Below are positions 1 to 11,448 of a DNA stretch of 64,000 bases, one piece after another. The number at the start of each line of letters is the position of its first letter. The stretch's first letter is position 1. Source of the DNA: Incurvaria masculella (Eukaryota > Arthropoda > Insecta > Lepidoptera > Incurvariidae); the NCBI GenBank assembly GCA_946894095.1, contig OX335642.1:8381021-8445020 (forward strand), written 5' to 3'. Position numbers and translations under genes: made by a program. Under the pieces are notes generated by a model. It saw only the letters and a list, made by a program, of their open reading frames with translations. It had not been told where the DNA came from and made no database searches.

Positions 1-1244
1 CCGTGACAGACGGACAGCGGATGCTTTGTAATAGGGTTCCGTTAGCACCCTTTGGGTAGGAAACCCTAAAAAGACGATCGTCCAATAATTAAGAGAAGTC
101 CGTAATATTATAGAGAATTAATCTATGCTAATAACACAGATTAGAGCTGTAACATTTCCAAGTGGCACAGGATGTTGGATGGGTACATGCAAAAGATAAA
201 CATCGTGCGCGCGCATGTTTTAATTGCAAATAGAAAGCGCGCGAAAACCTCGTTTAATGTCGATCGATCTGGTTTCTCGCAGTCGTGCGTTACCATGTTG
301 AATTACGTGCAAGTTCCTTACATAATAACGTGTTTAACGCGAGTCATCCATATTAATTTTCGACGAATCTTCTTAGCTCTAGAGCTGATGTTTTGCATAA
401 CCGTTAACCGGACGTATGTGTTGTAATTTTGGGTAGCTAAGTATGGACTTCCGTAGACGCCCATCCTTACGTGTTTCACGCTTTCCATAAGCCGTGCTAC
501 GGAAGGGAAATACGTCATTTTGTCATTTATTAGACAAATTCGATATCCCTTTCTGTCATATAAGGTAGACGATTATTTCTCTTTCAGTTTGCAACGACAA
601 TTTTTGTTGTCGCTTCAATCCATCGTGCTTCAAGCATCTTAAAGTGAATTCAAATATCCAAGTATACCCTGATATTCGCACCCGCGGTCTTCAGCATAGA
701 ATTGATCGAATTGTTAGGACGTTTGTTGCTTTAGCTTTGTGAGTACCTACTCTAATTATTGTGTGTAAGTGCCGCGAAGTAACTAATGCGTTTATGGTTC
801 CGTCACTGTGCCCTGCACAAAGCAAATTATAGCGACGCTTCCGTCACTAATGCCTTTACGGTTAAGTCACTGGTAGGGTTTAGCCACAAAAAACCGCTTG
901 ATGGCAATGGCATCACGGATCGACTTATACTTTAGTTAAGTATATGCCACTATGCTTTGCTATCACAATTATCGCAAAGGGAGAATCTGCCGCCCTCAGG
1001 CCGCGACCTGTACGTCTACCGATCCTAGGCGCTGGTAAGAGCTAGGCTATGACAAATATCTAAAAGATACAACGGTGATAACGACACGATTATTTTGTTT
1101 CACAGCAGACCACCATGTTACACGAGTGAGATATTTACAGGTGTCGCAATCCCGCCACTCAACCAATGACTGACGATTCCCGCCACTTGCGAAAGGGGCG
1201 GCGGTTTTGGCGTTTTTCGGGGCCATCATCAGTAGGTGAAAAAG
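1..1244. other. No gene recognised
   Basis: The first 1.2 kb shows no convincing coding region. A diverged direct repeat of about 25 bp lies at roughly 783 and 846 (both contain CTAATGC, TTTA and GTCACTG) with a ~63-bp period. The rest is low-complexity AT-rich sequence. Confidence 0.4.
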
Positions 1245-1490
1245 GCCTTTAAACTAACAAAATAAAACTAGCAACAACTAAAAAAATAGAACATTTCCTC
1301 CCATGCCAGCCGACACCTAAAGCGCTCTGAGCATTTTCCCTCTGAATGTCCTTGCTAATTCGCCACATGAAAAATGCTTTAGCGCGATGGTCACTGGATT
1401 GCTCGATGAGTAGTTTTCCAAAGCAGCCTGCAAATGTATCCGCATCTGATTATCATGCCATAAAATAAACCATACGCTAAGCGCTTCCAA
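1245..1490 (-). pseudogene. Decayed 3' end of a REL-endonuclease non-LTR retrotransposon
   Basis: On the minus strand this segment reads like the C-terminus and 3' UTR of the intact element at 11449-14610. Shared are a NPVTIALKHFS-type peptide, the CATGCCxGCCGA segment just before the stop, and a 3' UTR rich in AAACTAACAA. It is 5'-truncated at about 1490, has lost the poly(A) tail, and is frame-damaged upstream. It is an old dead-on-arrival copy of the same or a close family. Confidence 0.75.
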
Positions 1491-1628
1491 GGCGCCACAT
1501 ATGAAGGGCATTTTTTAGCAGCTTACAATCAATGCCACTACAAGATAATCAGCACTTTAGTAATAAAGGCCCCTAAAGTGTCAATTAAAACAAATCAGCA
1601 CTTGGTGAAAACCAGGCTAAGAGTCTAT
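1490..1628 (+). repeat. Dispersed repeat family R, copy 1
   Basis: A ~130-bp unit containing AGCAGCTT, ATCAATGCC, CACTTTAGTAATAA, AAGTGTC and AAAACCAGGCTAAG. Two further copies lie at 1965-2108 and, inverted, at 43785-43925. It abuts the REL-element relic. Class unknown; probably a non-autonomous element. Confidence 0.6.
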
Positions 1629-1784
1629 TTCAATGAAGTATGTAATAAATTATTCAACATAATAATTAAAATATATCATATCTGTCTACAGCATCATCTG
1701 GTGGACGGACAGTGCATGTGTGCATCCGCTGCGTATGGGGACGAGCATTATGCAGCTCCAAAGAGCATTCTCGCTGTTTATTTT

Positions 1785-1840
1785 AATGCTACTGGACATG
1801 GATGGCTAATTTAACACCTAGCTCCTCATCATGAAAGTAT
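1785..1840 (-). repeat. SINE fragment (3' end only)
   Basis: Contains the reverse complement of the SINE 3' tail (ACTGGACATGGATGGCTAAT), followed by degraded body. Truncated copy of the modular SINE described at 51048-51455. Confidence 0.6.
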
Positions 1841-1964
1841 GTGTGACATTAGTCCTCAATTATGAGTTCCTTAAAAAAGATCGATGTACCTACATCAGCT
1901 GCGTGTTTCTTCGATACATGTCTAAATAATTATTAATAAATAAATAATAACTAATTCAAAGGGC

Positions 1965-2108
1965 ACTTATCACTTACTGCTCATAAGCCTAATCGCTTCT
2001 AAACAGCTTGAAATCAATACCAGTACAAGCACTTTAGTAATAAAAACCCTATAAGTGTCGATTAAAATAAATCGGTAATTGGTTAAAAACCAGGCTTAGT
2101 CTAAAATT
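1965..2108 (+). repeat. Dispersed repeat family R, copy 2
   Basis: Matches copy 1: CAGCTTGAAATCAATACC, GCACTTTAGTAATAA, AAGTGTCGATTAAAATAAAT and AAAAACCAGGCTTAG. Confidence 0.6.
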
Positions 2109-4239
2109 AAAATTCTAAAATAGAAAAAACTAAAATTATTTTTCTAAGTCATTTCATAAGGTTTCCAACTATTTATAAACTGTAGATATTGAAGCATATA
2201 TTAACAACATTTTCCACGTATTCGTTATTCAGTAAAGTACTTAAAATAAGCACCTACATGTATTAAAATGAAACATAAACTTGTATGAGGTGATTTCATT
2301 GCTCGGCTTCTAGTTTCTCAACGGTTTAATGGTCGCTAATATTACTTAGAATTCAGATTATAAATGATTTTATTAAAATTTTATTTTAGTGATTTTTTTT
2401 TAAATGGGGTTTCGGGCGATATTGCAGCTAACTGTTTTATTTTCTAGCTATACTTTATAACTATTGTTTATTGTAATTTATTCTACATCCTATCAAATCA
2501 CATTAGAGATATATGAACAGATAAATTAATTAATAAAAAAATGATTTTTGTATTTTGTCTCCAGCTACAACTATGTAGTAACATCAAGAGAGCAGGCGCT
2601 TCTCGGAAAATCTAGGGATAACCAATCTAATTTGGTTGTTGAATTATATAGATGGCATTGATGCCATTTTGAGACGTATGTCTGGTTTTATGCAGCTACA
2701 CTAATATATTTTAAATATATAATATTTTAAAACACATCTTGTAAATCCCTTTGGATCATAGTAAACATTTTATTAACTTTAGTTAATAGCTAGTTACCAG
2801 GTTTGTTATTTAACTCACCAAGAACAGAATAGACCAAGGCACGAACACACCGAAAACTGTTAAACTGTCCCTATTACACAGTCATTTATGTTAAAATTTT
2901 GGTTAAATTTTGGAACCACTTTTTAATTAATAATAAACGTTGTCACCGCAAATTCATATTTGGTACTGGCCGGCAGGATGGCGTAGTGATGAGTTTTAAG
3001 CGCGCACAAATGTTGACCGAGCGCGCTCGAATGATGGCGCGAAACGTGGGATCCATACCATAAGTTACATTCTACCATCTTTTACAAGTTGACGTCATTT
3101 GTAATATTTAAAGCCATTATATTTTATGTTCCCCGAAATGTATGGATAATACAACATCATGCGACATTTTTCTCAAGAAAATGGGTGCCTTTTTTTTTTG
3201 AGCTTTACCTTCTGGTGGAAAAACATGGACAATTTTCACTGTTTATGCTTTATGCTTTTACTATGTTTCATCCAATGCTAGAAAAAAACAACTGGTTTCC
3301 CTTATTCTACCTAACTGCGATATTAGTGGTGTTATTGGAAATGCATGCCAATATATATTAGCTTGAGAACAATTCCTTAGAATAGGCATATTTCTTACGC
3401 TGCCCAAAGACGCCTATGAGCTTTAGAACTTTCAAGGCGGCTGCGAATATCATACGTGCCGGCCTCGTACTTTTTCACACGATGTTTGAAGGGCCCCAGT
3501 TTGTGCTGTGAGGAAATACCTTGGCAAAGTCCCATAGATAAAATAATTAGAGAATCGGTTGGTTATTATTTTAAGAATGGCGAAAGTAAATGGGTGTTGG
3601 TTGATAGTAGTAAGTGGACGGAGTGATTCATTTAGCCGTAGAGCATCTGCCATGGTTACGACGATAAAACAAAGAGAGACCCTACTTAGTTGAAGGATTT
3701 CCAAATCTTGGACACCTCGGGGTCATCAAGTAGAAGCACGCCACGGCGCTATATCGAGCCGCAGGAGCCAAGCCGGTGTTCAGCGGAACGGTCCCGCAGA
3801 TGAGAACAGTACGCAACGCAGGACCTTATCTACATCTTGTAGAGCAGCAGTTTTTGGTCTTGCGTATAAACTCTTCTGTCGAATCCTTTACGGGGATTCA
3901 CGTTGTATTTTTCTTTTCCATATTAGTGTCTTTTTTTTGGATTATTATTTTTATTTGATGATCTCCTTTGAACTGTGCAGGGTGTTTTGGAGTTATGGTA
4001 ACCATTAATTCCTTGATCCATTTGAATAAAAAATGTATTCAGTCTAAATTGCAGACATTTATGGAGATCTAAATTAATTTGTTTTTTTTATGGTTAAAAT
4101 ATCTGAAGTGTGGACCAACGAAGAATGAATACAGACAGATGGCATCTATCACTTTCACACAGGAGCGTTATAAGTGGTGCTGAACTCCTGAAACTCCATT
4201 ATCGCTGTACTAACGTGTTCTTGTAAACTTCAGTAAAAT
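2109..4239. other. AT-rich intergenic DNA, no gene recognised
   Basis: No coding signal. Open frames such as 3089-3361 are rich in Phe, Ile and Tyr, as expected from AT-rich noncoding DNA. A short GC-rich patch at 2965-3060 is unexplained. Confidence 0.4.
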
Positions 4240-4700
4240 ATTCTACATCTGTCAAGGAAACCTCGACGGTCAGTGCAACTATACTTTTGATTGAATCCCT
4301 CACTTGCCTTTGTTCACCCGCGCGAGTTAATTTAACATCGCTAATATAACATATCCCTCGATTTACTTTTACATGACCGAGAAGACCACTTGTATTTTCT
4401 TTTGTAAGTGCCGGAAAATTTTCGCACGCTCATGCGTTCTCGCAAGGGAATTGGTCCAAAAGTTTGGTTACCACGGTAAGCACCTCGCCAGATAAATAGC
4501 AGGTGAACATGGAAAATAGTGATAAAATCTGACGTTTAGTAAAAATTACATTACTTTCACTTGGTCGAATAAAACGTCTCGCTTAACAGTTAGCATGGTA
4601 CGAAATGCAACCAAACGTAAGATTTAATCATTATCTTGCCTGTTCATGTGCTATTCACCCGTCGAGTTAACTTACCATGGTAATCCCCCAGATCGACATT
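4240..4700. repeat. Foldback repeat family H
   Basis: A left arm at about 4465-4540 (GGTTACCACGGTAAGCACCT ... CTGACGTTTAGT) is the inverted counterpart of a right arm at about 4595-4690 (AACCAAACGTAAGATT ... CTTACCATGGTAA). A further partial arm begins near 4305. A third copy is at 55840-55960. Long imperfect terminal inverted repeats without coding sequence suggest a foldback MITE. Confidence 0.6.
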
Positions 4701-5151
4701 CAAGGGTGAAATATTTCGATCTATGCCCTCAATCCCTTGCGCACTGAGGAGGTGGCACCAGACGTAGAGTAGACCTCCACATTCAATTCACGGCGTGCGC
4801 TCGCCGTACAAACCTCCTACACACAACCTTCCATGATATGTTTCCCCAACTGCACTCAATGAACCCCAGTCGTAACCTTATGTGATCTTAATACAATAAC
4901 GAGCATTTTATAACAGTTCACTTTCTTGCTTGATTGCGATCAGTCGCGGCCTTTTTTTACCCACGCTCAGATCTTTTCACTTTCGGCGAAGGTGTAATGT
5001 GTTTAATTGCAGAGACGGACGTTTGATGAATGTTAAAAATGCGCTTGTTCTGCTCACGCATACTGAGAAATATTATAGAGGGTTCAAATGCAACCTTGTC
5101 CATCTAGGACCAGTTGAGTTATTTGGGAGAAGATTTTACGAAGAGATTTTA

Positions 5152-5260
5152 TGTTTTATTTTATTTAACTGGACATGGGTGGCTAATGCCACTCCCACAG
5201 TCATGATATTAACCCCAAAACACTGCATTCCCGAGGGAATTAGCTGCCATGCAAGAACGT
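5152..5260 (-). repeat. SINE, 3' part
   Basis: Begins AACTGGACATGGGTGGCTAA and continues through CAGTCATGATATTA, GGGAATTAG and GCCATGC, the reverse complement of the SINE 3' third. The end of the 4930-5262 open frame is made of this SINE, so that frame is not counted as a gene. Confidence 0.75.
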
Positions 5261-5516
5261 AAACGAAGTGACGGACGAAGGAACGGACGTCTGCATGAGT
5301 GATCTTATAAGGGTTTCGTTTATCCTATTAATATCTGGCCACAAGTTATTTCTTCATAAATTATCCACAACATTTCCGATTTTTTTATTTAATTTATTTT
5401 AATATTTTTTTAACTAACGTATTAATGTAAATAACATTTGAATAGAAATGTGTTAAGGTCCGGATGTGGTTAAAAAATGGTCGAAACAATAGATTTCATT
5501 ATTGATGAGTTGAGGC

Positions 5517-5614
5517 TGGAGTGCATTGTCTCTGGTTAGTAATGTAGTTCTTCTTTAGGCGAAAAGATATTTTTAATTTTTAAAATTATTACTCATCAAA
5601 GGTTGTGCACTCCA
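5517..5614. repeat. Small hairpin MITE, copy 1
   Basis: About 98 bp with imperfect inverted ends (GGAGTGCATTGTCTCTGG versus GGTTGTGCACTCC). A relative lies at 22487-22600. Noncoding. Confidence 0.5.
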
Positions 5615-8282
5615 CGTTAAATAAAAAAATTAATAATATAAATAGCGGAAATCCACAAAATGTGATATTAATTGACACGAATTTATAAACCAAAAAATGT
5701 TGTGCCTGTCATCCTTCTGTATCTGAATTTAATCTGAGAATATAGTCTTTTTTATGCACTTTGGATATACTTATAGATACATTCTTGCTATCAAATTATA
5801 GCCCGCATACGCCCATACACCTGAGAGACGGGCAGTGGAAATGGAAAAACAGAATGTGTCCATTTCCAAAGATAATACGTGCCATGCCAGGACCTTCTCT
5901 GTATGGGCTGGATGGAAAACACAGTGACAATTATTAATGTCTGCTTAGGCCATCTTTCCGTCCGCGATGGTACTAAACTTACTGTACTTACTTAACTGGC
6001 ACTAAACTGTATGAAGAGAAATAATAACCTCAAATGCATAATTACTTCCTTCAATCTTAAAACATCTACCGATATTGAAATAACGCGCATATCAGCGTGA
6101 TGACACCTGATTGCATTCAGTTCCATAAGGGCGTAAGTGAAACCATATTATATTATTTTTTTAAAATAACAACTGCTTGTTTTAGAATTTCAAAAAGATG
6201 TAAGATGCATTGATGGTCTAGTTATATTTGAAAACTATAACAGTAAATAACGGACGCTCATATTCTTTGTTCAAAAATGTTTAATGAAAATGTATGAATA
6301 TTTGTCTAATTTGAGAACACAAAGCACCATCGACTTGCAGTTTTATGTTGAAATTATAGCTAGGCCATCGATCTACATATTTACTTTTTGCATAATCGAA
6401 GTATGTCGTGGTTATTAAATATAATTAGAATTAGTTTTACTTAAGTTCTTATCAAACTGAACGCAATAGGCTGTTATCACGCCCTTAATGACATTTATTT
6501 ATTAATGTACGCCCGTAACGCTCTAATAAAATCGCTTATTTTATTCACTATCGCAACAATATGTGTTAATATCTAGTTAATGGCGTCCATGTTTCTGCAA
6601 GTAATTTCTACCTTGAAGTTCCGCGGAGTACGTGGAATACTTTGCAAGGAGTATTTCTTAGTCAGGAGTAACTAAACTACAAAGAGTAACACTACCTTAT
6701 GAAACATCGCACAAGTAGTAAGCACAGCTTGTGCTAGCAGTATTTAAAATGAACAAAAATACACAACACTAATATATCAATTTAAAAATAGCAAAGAAAA
6801 CATAATGAGAAAGATTACAATGAGGAAGTAACAACAAGCGACGAAAATGTTGCATTTGAGTGAATGGATAGCAATAATAAAAAAAATGAAAGAATAACAA
6901 CATTAGGCTTACAATGATATATGAATGTTCGAAAGATAAGTGGCGAAAAGCGCTACTTATATAATCGTACTAACAAATTAAATGGTTTAACGCGACTAGT
7001 AATAGTAAACGGGTCTCTCGGCTCCGCTATTACCACACCAAATGGTTAAGGTGAAAGAACCCTGAGGAGTTTTTCCGAGCTTGAACGGTTTCCAAGAAAG
7101 AAAACACTCACGGCAAGTCAAATCAAAGGTTGAGGCATAGATTTACCGCCTTTATTCCAGATAATCACACAAAATCTTACCAAATTTTGTGTTGTCTCAT
7201 GGCGCTAGTTCGAAAGTGGAGTTATTTGTTAGCGGACTCAGGGTTCAGATCCATTGAGTTAGGACTTCCCTTTAGATGAGGAGTATAATATTATAAATAG
7301 TGGCGGAGGTTCTGTTGAGTATAGGCCACTTAGGGCCGATTTTTCAATCTCCAGATAGTTTAACGTTCTGATAGCAAAGTTTACTTTTGCCAAAAGACGG
7401 ATAATCACTACCGGATGATTTTATAGACTAGGAGGTGGCGACAAAAAATGGTAACGATAACGTAAATGACTGAAACTGAAAAATTTCGTGACCTCCCGGA
7501 ATAATATCTCCTACCACTATTATCCTAAGCTAATAACAATATGGACTTACTACAACGGAAGGATAAGCAGCGGCGTAAATAAATTCGTCAAATTGTTATC
7601 TGACTAATTATCTGACTATACAAAAATCGGCCCTTAACGAAAGTAAAGTGAAACGAAATCAAATAAAACGCCTGTCGCCCTAGGCCAATGCGGCCTATTG
7701 GGTAGTCCAACGCTTCTTCTCACTCAGTATTTTAGTCATATAGCTTAAAAACGAACCACCGGAGCTATGAGTTAATCAACCATACTTTTAAATATCTATT
7801 GAATAACTTTCGCTGAAGATGGGTTGATTAAAATAATCTAGTTCCATATTAGATTCTCATTCAAATGTTAGAAATGATCATATGAGCTTTCCCCAAAATG
7901 AGTTGAATGTAAAATTTACATTGAAAGCTATCAGCATTTTATTCTCTTATGAAATCAATGGTCCATCGTTTGTTCTATCGGTACTTTTACAACTAGAGAA
8001 CCACTCATCGGATTTTAATGCGGTTTGCATTTACATATATGTAGTTTGATTCCTTCCGACATCTATAGGCTACTTAATATCTCGCCAAATTACCTGAAGG
8101 GTAAGTAGTAGGGTTAAGTATGAGAAAAGTTGAGAGAAAACTGACTGTTTTTCCTGGGATATTATGGTTTTGTGTATTACGTATATTTCCGTCAGTTTTA
8201 GAAGCTTTGCTCGAATATACGGAATAAGGAAGGTCCTTGCATTCCTAATTTTTAGGTGTCAACTTGGGAGTGGAAATGAATG
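5615..8282. other. Intergenic, AT-rich; SINE scrap only
   Basis: No gene recognised. A minus-strand SINE scrap sits at about 5878-5945 (GTGCCATGCCAGGACCTTC, GGATGGAAAACACA). No long frame or repeat family was identified elsewhere. Confidence 0.4.
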
Positions 8283-8362
8283 GCACGTAAACACGTATCT
8301 CATGATATTAGCCTAAAATGCCACATGGAACTAGGAGCCATGCCAGGACCCAAATTATATAC
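8283..8362 (-). repeat. SINE fragment
   Basis: Contains TCATGATATTAGCC and GAGCCATGCCAGGACC, the reverse complement of the SINE 3' region. Confidence 0.6.
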
Positions 8363-8450
8363 AGAGCTAAATCAGAAACTATAAAAAATAGCGAAAAACA
8401 CACAAAGGAGTCATGGGGTCCATTTTGATAAAACCTAAAACTGTATGTAC

Positions 8451-8723
8451 AGCTCGTGGTTTAGGGGCTAGAGGACTTGCCTTTAAAGCGAGAGGTTATG
8501 GCTTCAAATCCTCTCCCCGGTCATGCACCACTTTCTTTCTTTTTCTGTAATTAGTAATTTAGTTACGAGTGCGCGCTATACCATTGTTCGGAACCCATAA
8601 AACTTTAGGTTGCTCGGGTTGGTACCACCGCATTGGATGAAACCATGGTTGAAGTGGCAATGAAATTGTCCGGGGCTATCGTAAACGGTATTTGTCCATC
8701 CATGCCAGGTTGCATAAAAAAAT
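8451..8723 (+). repeat. SINE with tRNA-like head (type 2), body partly deleted
   Basis: The head reads GGGGCTAGAGGACTTGCC then GGCTTCAAATCCTC, resembling a pol III B box, and ends GGTCATGCACCACTTTCTTT. The body (GTTCGGAACCC, GGGTTGGTACCACC, GAAGTGGCAATGAAA) and 3' tail (CCATCCATGCCAGGTTGCAT followed by A7) match the modular SINE. The GGAAGGTCCTGGCATGG block is missing. The same head type occurs at 50340-50410. Confidence 0.8.
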
Positions 8724-9339
8724 AATTTTCACGACACTTTGGCAAAATATAAAAGACTTGCTAGGAAAAAAGTGCATTTTCATAGGTCACCGGAACCGAA
8801 ACGGCATTGCGTAAACGGTGAGGCAATGAATGTGAAATGTACCTAATGTGAGGTAGGAAGTTATGGAAATGTGCGTGAATCGCTGATTAAATATGTCCCA
8901 GAGCACTGCCGCCGATTCCTACTAGGTAAAATTGCCCCATAATCGCTACATGATATGAAAATAGCATTCAATAACATTTATAAACAGTAAAACAACTCAG
9001 CAAATACGCCAGGATTTGCTTCTTCTATTCGTTATTAAGAAAATGAAAGTTTTCAACCGAGGATCAATATGATCTCTTTTATTTTTGCGCTTTGAGTTAA
9101 GAGGATAATGAGGTGAATACATTTCATACAATGGCTCATGCCTATTTCCTCAGTTTAATAAAAATCACTGATATTTTTTCACATTATATAAATCAACTGA
9201 GAGATACTTTGTTTATTTTTGATAAATTAAAATCAATCCATAATTACGCCTCTCAAATGTAAAAACGATTTAAGCTAATCTCCTTGGAATATGTGATCTG
9301 AGAATCCTGCAATTGAATTTAGTATCTAATTTTTTCAAC
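8724..9339. other. Intergenic, no gene recognised
   Basis: AT-rich sequence without convincing coding or repeat structure. Confidence 0.35.
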
Positions 9340-9407
9340 GTGATTTGCACCAATATAGATAGGAAAGAGACAATTAACTCTTTCCTATCTATATTGGTGA
9401 AAATCAC
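9340..9407. repeat. Near-perfect 68-nt hairpin
   Basis: Two 30-nt arms (GTGATTTGCACCAATATAGA... and its complement ending ATTGGTGAAAATCAC) separated by an 8-nt loop, with one mismatch by eye. The shape resembles a pre-miRNA-like stem or the core of a tiny MITE. Either strand could form it. Confidence 0.75.
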
Positions 9408-9479
9408 CTAAGGTTTAATATACCTTATGTTACTGTCAGGTAGCTTGACATCGAGGACTGTCCTAGCTTAACTTCTTTT

Positions 9480-10650
9480 CAACCGACTTCAAAAAAAATA
9501 ACAAAAAAAATTACTGACTTCAAAGAAAAAGCACTAAAAAGTAAAAAAATAATAGCCATTTTTGGATTTACGATTTTTGTTATTTTTTGAGTCGGCGTCA
9601 GCCGGGCACGCGCTTCGCCAATCAAGAGAACCTTGGCTACCTTGGCTGACACCGACTCGAAAAATAAAAAAATCGTAACTACAAAAATGGCAATTATTTT
9701 TTACTTTTTAGTGCTTTTTTTTGAAGTCGGTAATTTTTTTGTTAATTTTTTTTTATTTGTTTATTTTTAGTGAATCTGAACTACACTTACTAATTTGTAC
9801 ACGTCCTTTCCAATAAAAAAGAATCACCCAAATCGGTTGGCGTTATATTTAGTTATTCGTCCATTTGTCGCGCAATCTTAATACAAATTTAAGACTTTTA
9901 TGATTTTCTCATGGATATCATTGTCAGAACTTAACAAAATTAAAATGGGACCACTTAGGAAGCACTAGCTTTCATTTAAAAAAAAATATCATCAAAATCG
10001 GTTCACCCAGGCAAAAGTTATGAGGTAACAAACATAAAAAAAAACAAAAAAAAACATACAGACGAATTGATAACCTCCTCCTTTTTTTGAAGTCTGTTAA
10101 AAATGAGGCGGTTCTCAATTCGTCTATGTTTTTTTTATGTTTGTTACCTCATAACTTTTGCCTGGGTGAACCGACTTTGATGATTATTTTTTTAATTGAA
10201 AGCTGGTGCTTTCCATGTGGTCCCATTTTAATTTGGTTTAGTGCTGACAATGATATCCATGAGAAAATCATAAAAGTCTTAAATTTGTTTTAATTAGGTG
10301 CGCGAAAAACGGACGAAAAACTCGACCGATTTCGATGATTCTTTTTTTATTTGAAAGGACGTGTACAAATTCACTAAAAATAAACAAATAAAAAAATCTT
10401 TTAACAAAAAAGTAACCAACTTCAAAGAAAAAGCACTAAAAAGCAAAAAAAATATTGCCAGTTTTGTAGTTATGTAGGATTATTGTTATTTTTTGAGTCG
10501 GTGTCAGCCAAGGTAGCCAAGGTTCTCTTGACTGGCGCAGGGCGTGCCCGGCTGACTCCGACTCAAAAAATAACAATAATCCTAATTACAAAAATGGCAA
10601 TTATTTTTTACTTTTTAGTGCTTTTTCTTTGAAGTCGGTTACTTTTTTGT
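9480..10650. repeat. Large nested palindrome (two head-to-head foldback units)
   Basis: The segment is an imperfect inverted repeat centred near 10080. The inner arms share AACAAACATAAAAAAA, CATACAGACGAATTG, AGTTATGAGGTAACAAACAT and TGGATATCATTGTCAG. Each outer end is itself a hairpin (about 9509-9745 and 10410-10645) with stems containing AAGTCGG and AAGCACTAAAAAG and loops containing GAACCTTGGCTACCTTGGCT. AACCGACTTC borders and TTATGAGGTAACAAACAT are typical of a widespread lepidopteran repeat, as I remember it. The 10087-10293 frame lies inside and is not a gene. Confidence 0.85.
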
Positions 10651-10764
10651 TATTCAAGTCATCGCAATTCATTGAGTTCACTTCCGATGCATATGCAATT
10701 GCGATTGCATAATAAATGAAGACCTAGACGTCCCATCGCCCGTCTTGGTTTTAATAAGTTAATA

Positions 10765-11107
10765 AGCAGTTTGTAGCTCAGGGCGTGGGCCTCGCCTTTC
10801 ATTTGAGACGTGGATTCTTCTTCACCTTGGGCAAGCACCACTTTCTTTCTCATTATGCATTTATTATGAATGCGAGCTTGTTCCATGTTAAACTGTACGT
10901 TTAAGGGATGCTAAAGCCTGCTCGGGTTGGTACTATCGCATTGGATCGGATATAAAACATAGTCCGTGTTTTCCATTCAGTTTAAGTAACCGTTCTCATA
11001 AGGAGGAGGTCCTGGCATTGCACCGAATTAATTTGATAATACGGTATTTTGGGCTAATATAATACGTATGGCATTAGCCAAATATGTATGTCCAGTTCCG
11101 TAAAAGT
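10765..11107 (+). repeat. SINE with tRNA-like head
   Basis: A degenerate tRNA-type head (TTTGTAGCTCAGGGCG ... GTGGATTCTTC) is followed by CACCACTTTCTTTCT and the common body (CTCGGGTTGGTAC, TCGCATTGGAT, GTGTTTTCCATTCAGTT, GGTCCTGGCAT, GGGCTAATAT). It ends TGTCCAGTTCCGTAAAA. Close to full length. Confidence 0.75.
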
Positions 11108-11207
11108 TGTATTTCTTCTAATGATAATATATTTTGTTCTACTGCGAAAATAAAAAATGCATATTAGAATTTGGTAAACCTTAAATATCCGGTCTAGATT
11201 GTTTCTT

Positions 11208-11400
11208 TTTTATAAGACTTGACATGATATTAGCCCAACACACCTCATGGGAACAAGGTGCCAACTAGTTCGAAAACTAGAAAATTTCATTTTTAACCAT
11301 CGTTTATTCAATACGATGGCACCAACCTGGCCGGGATTAACCTAGTAAGTAAAGAAGGGGGCCTACTGTTTAACGTGCAATCAGAACCACGAACGACGAA
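11208..11400 (-). repeat. SINE, internal part
   Basis: Reverse-complement body blocks: ACATGATATTAGCCCAACAC, GATGGCACCAACCTGG, CCGGGATTAACCTAGTAAGT and GGGGGCCTAC. The 5' head is missing; the REL element lies just beyond. Confidence 0.7.
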
Positions 11401-11448
11401 ATGAACGGAACCCACACAGCTTTCCACAAACACAATATTTCTTAAACT

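Noticed and set aside
3089..3361. 90-codon frame, hydrophobic
   Set aside because: Phe/Ile/Tyr-rich composition is expected from AT-rich noncoding DNA, and there is no supporting signal.
4930..5262. 110-codon plus-strand frame
   Set aside because: Its last third is a SINE and the rest has no recognisable motif or codon pattern.
8451..8525. Possible tRNA gene
   Set aside because: It has B-box-like sequence but no plausible full cloverleaf, and it is joined to the SINE body; the same head recurs at 50340-50410.
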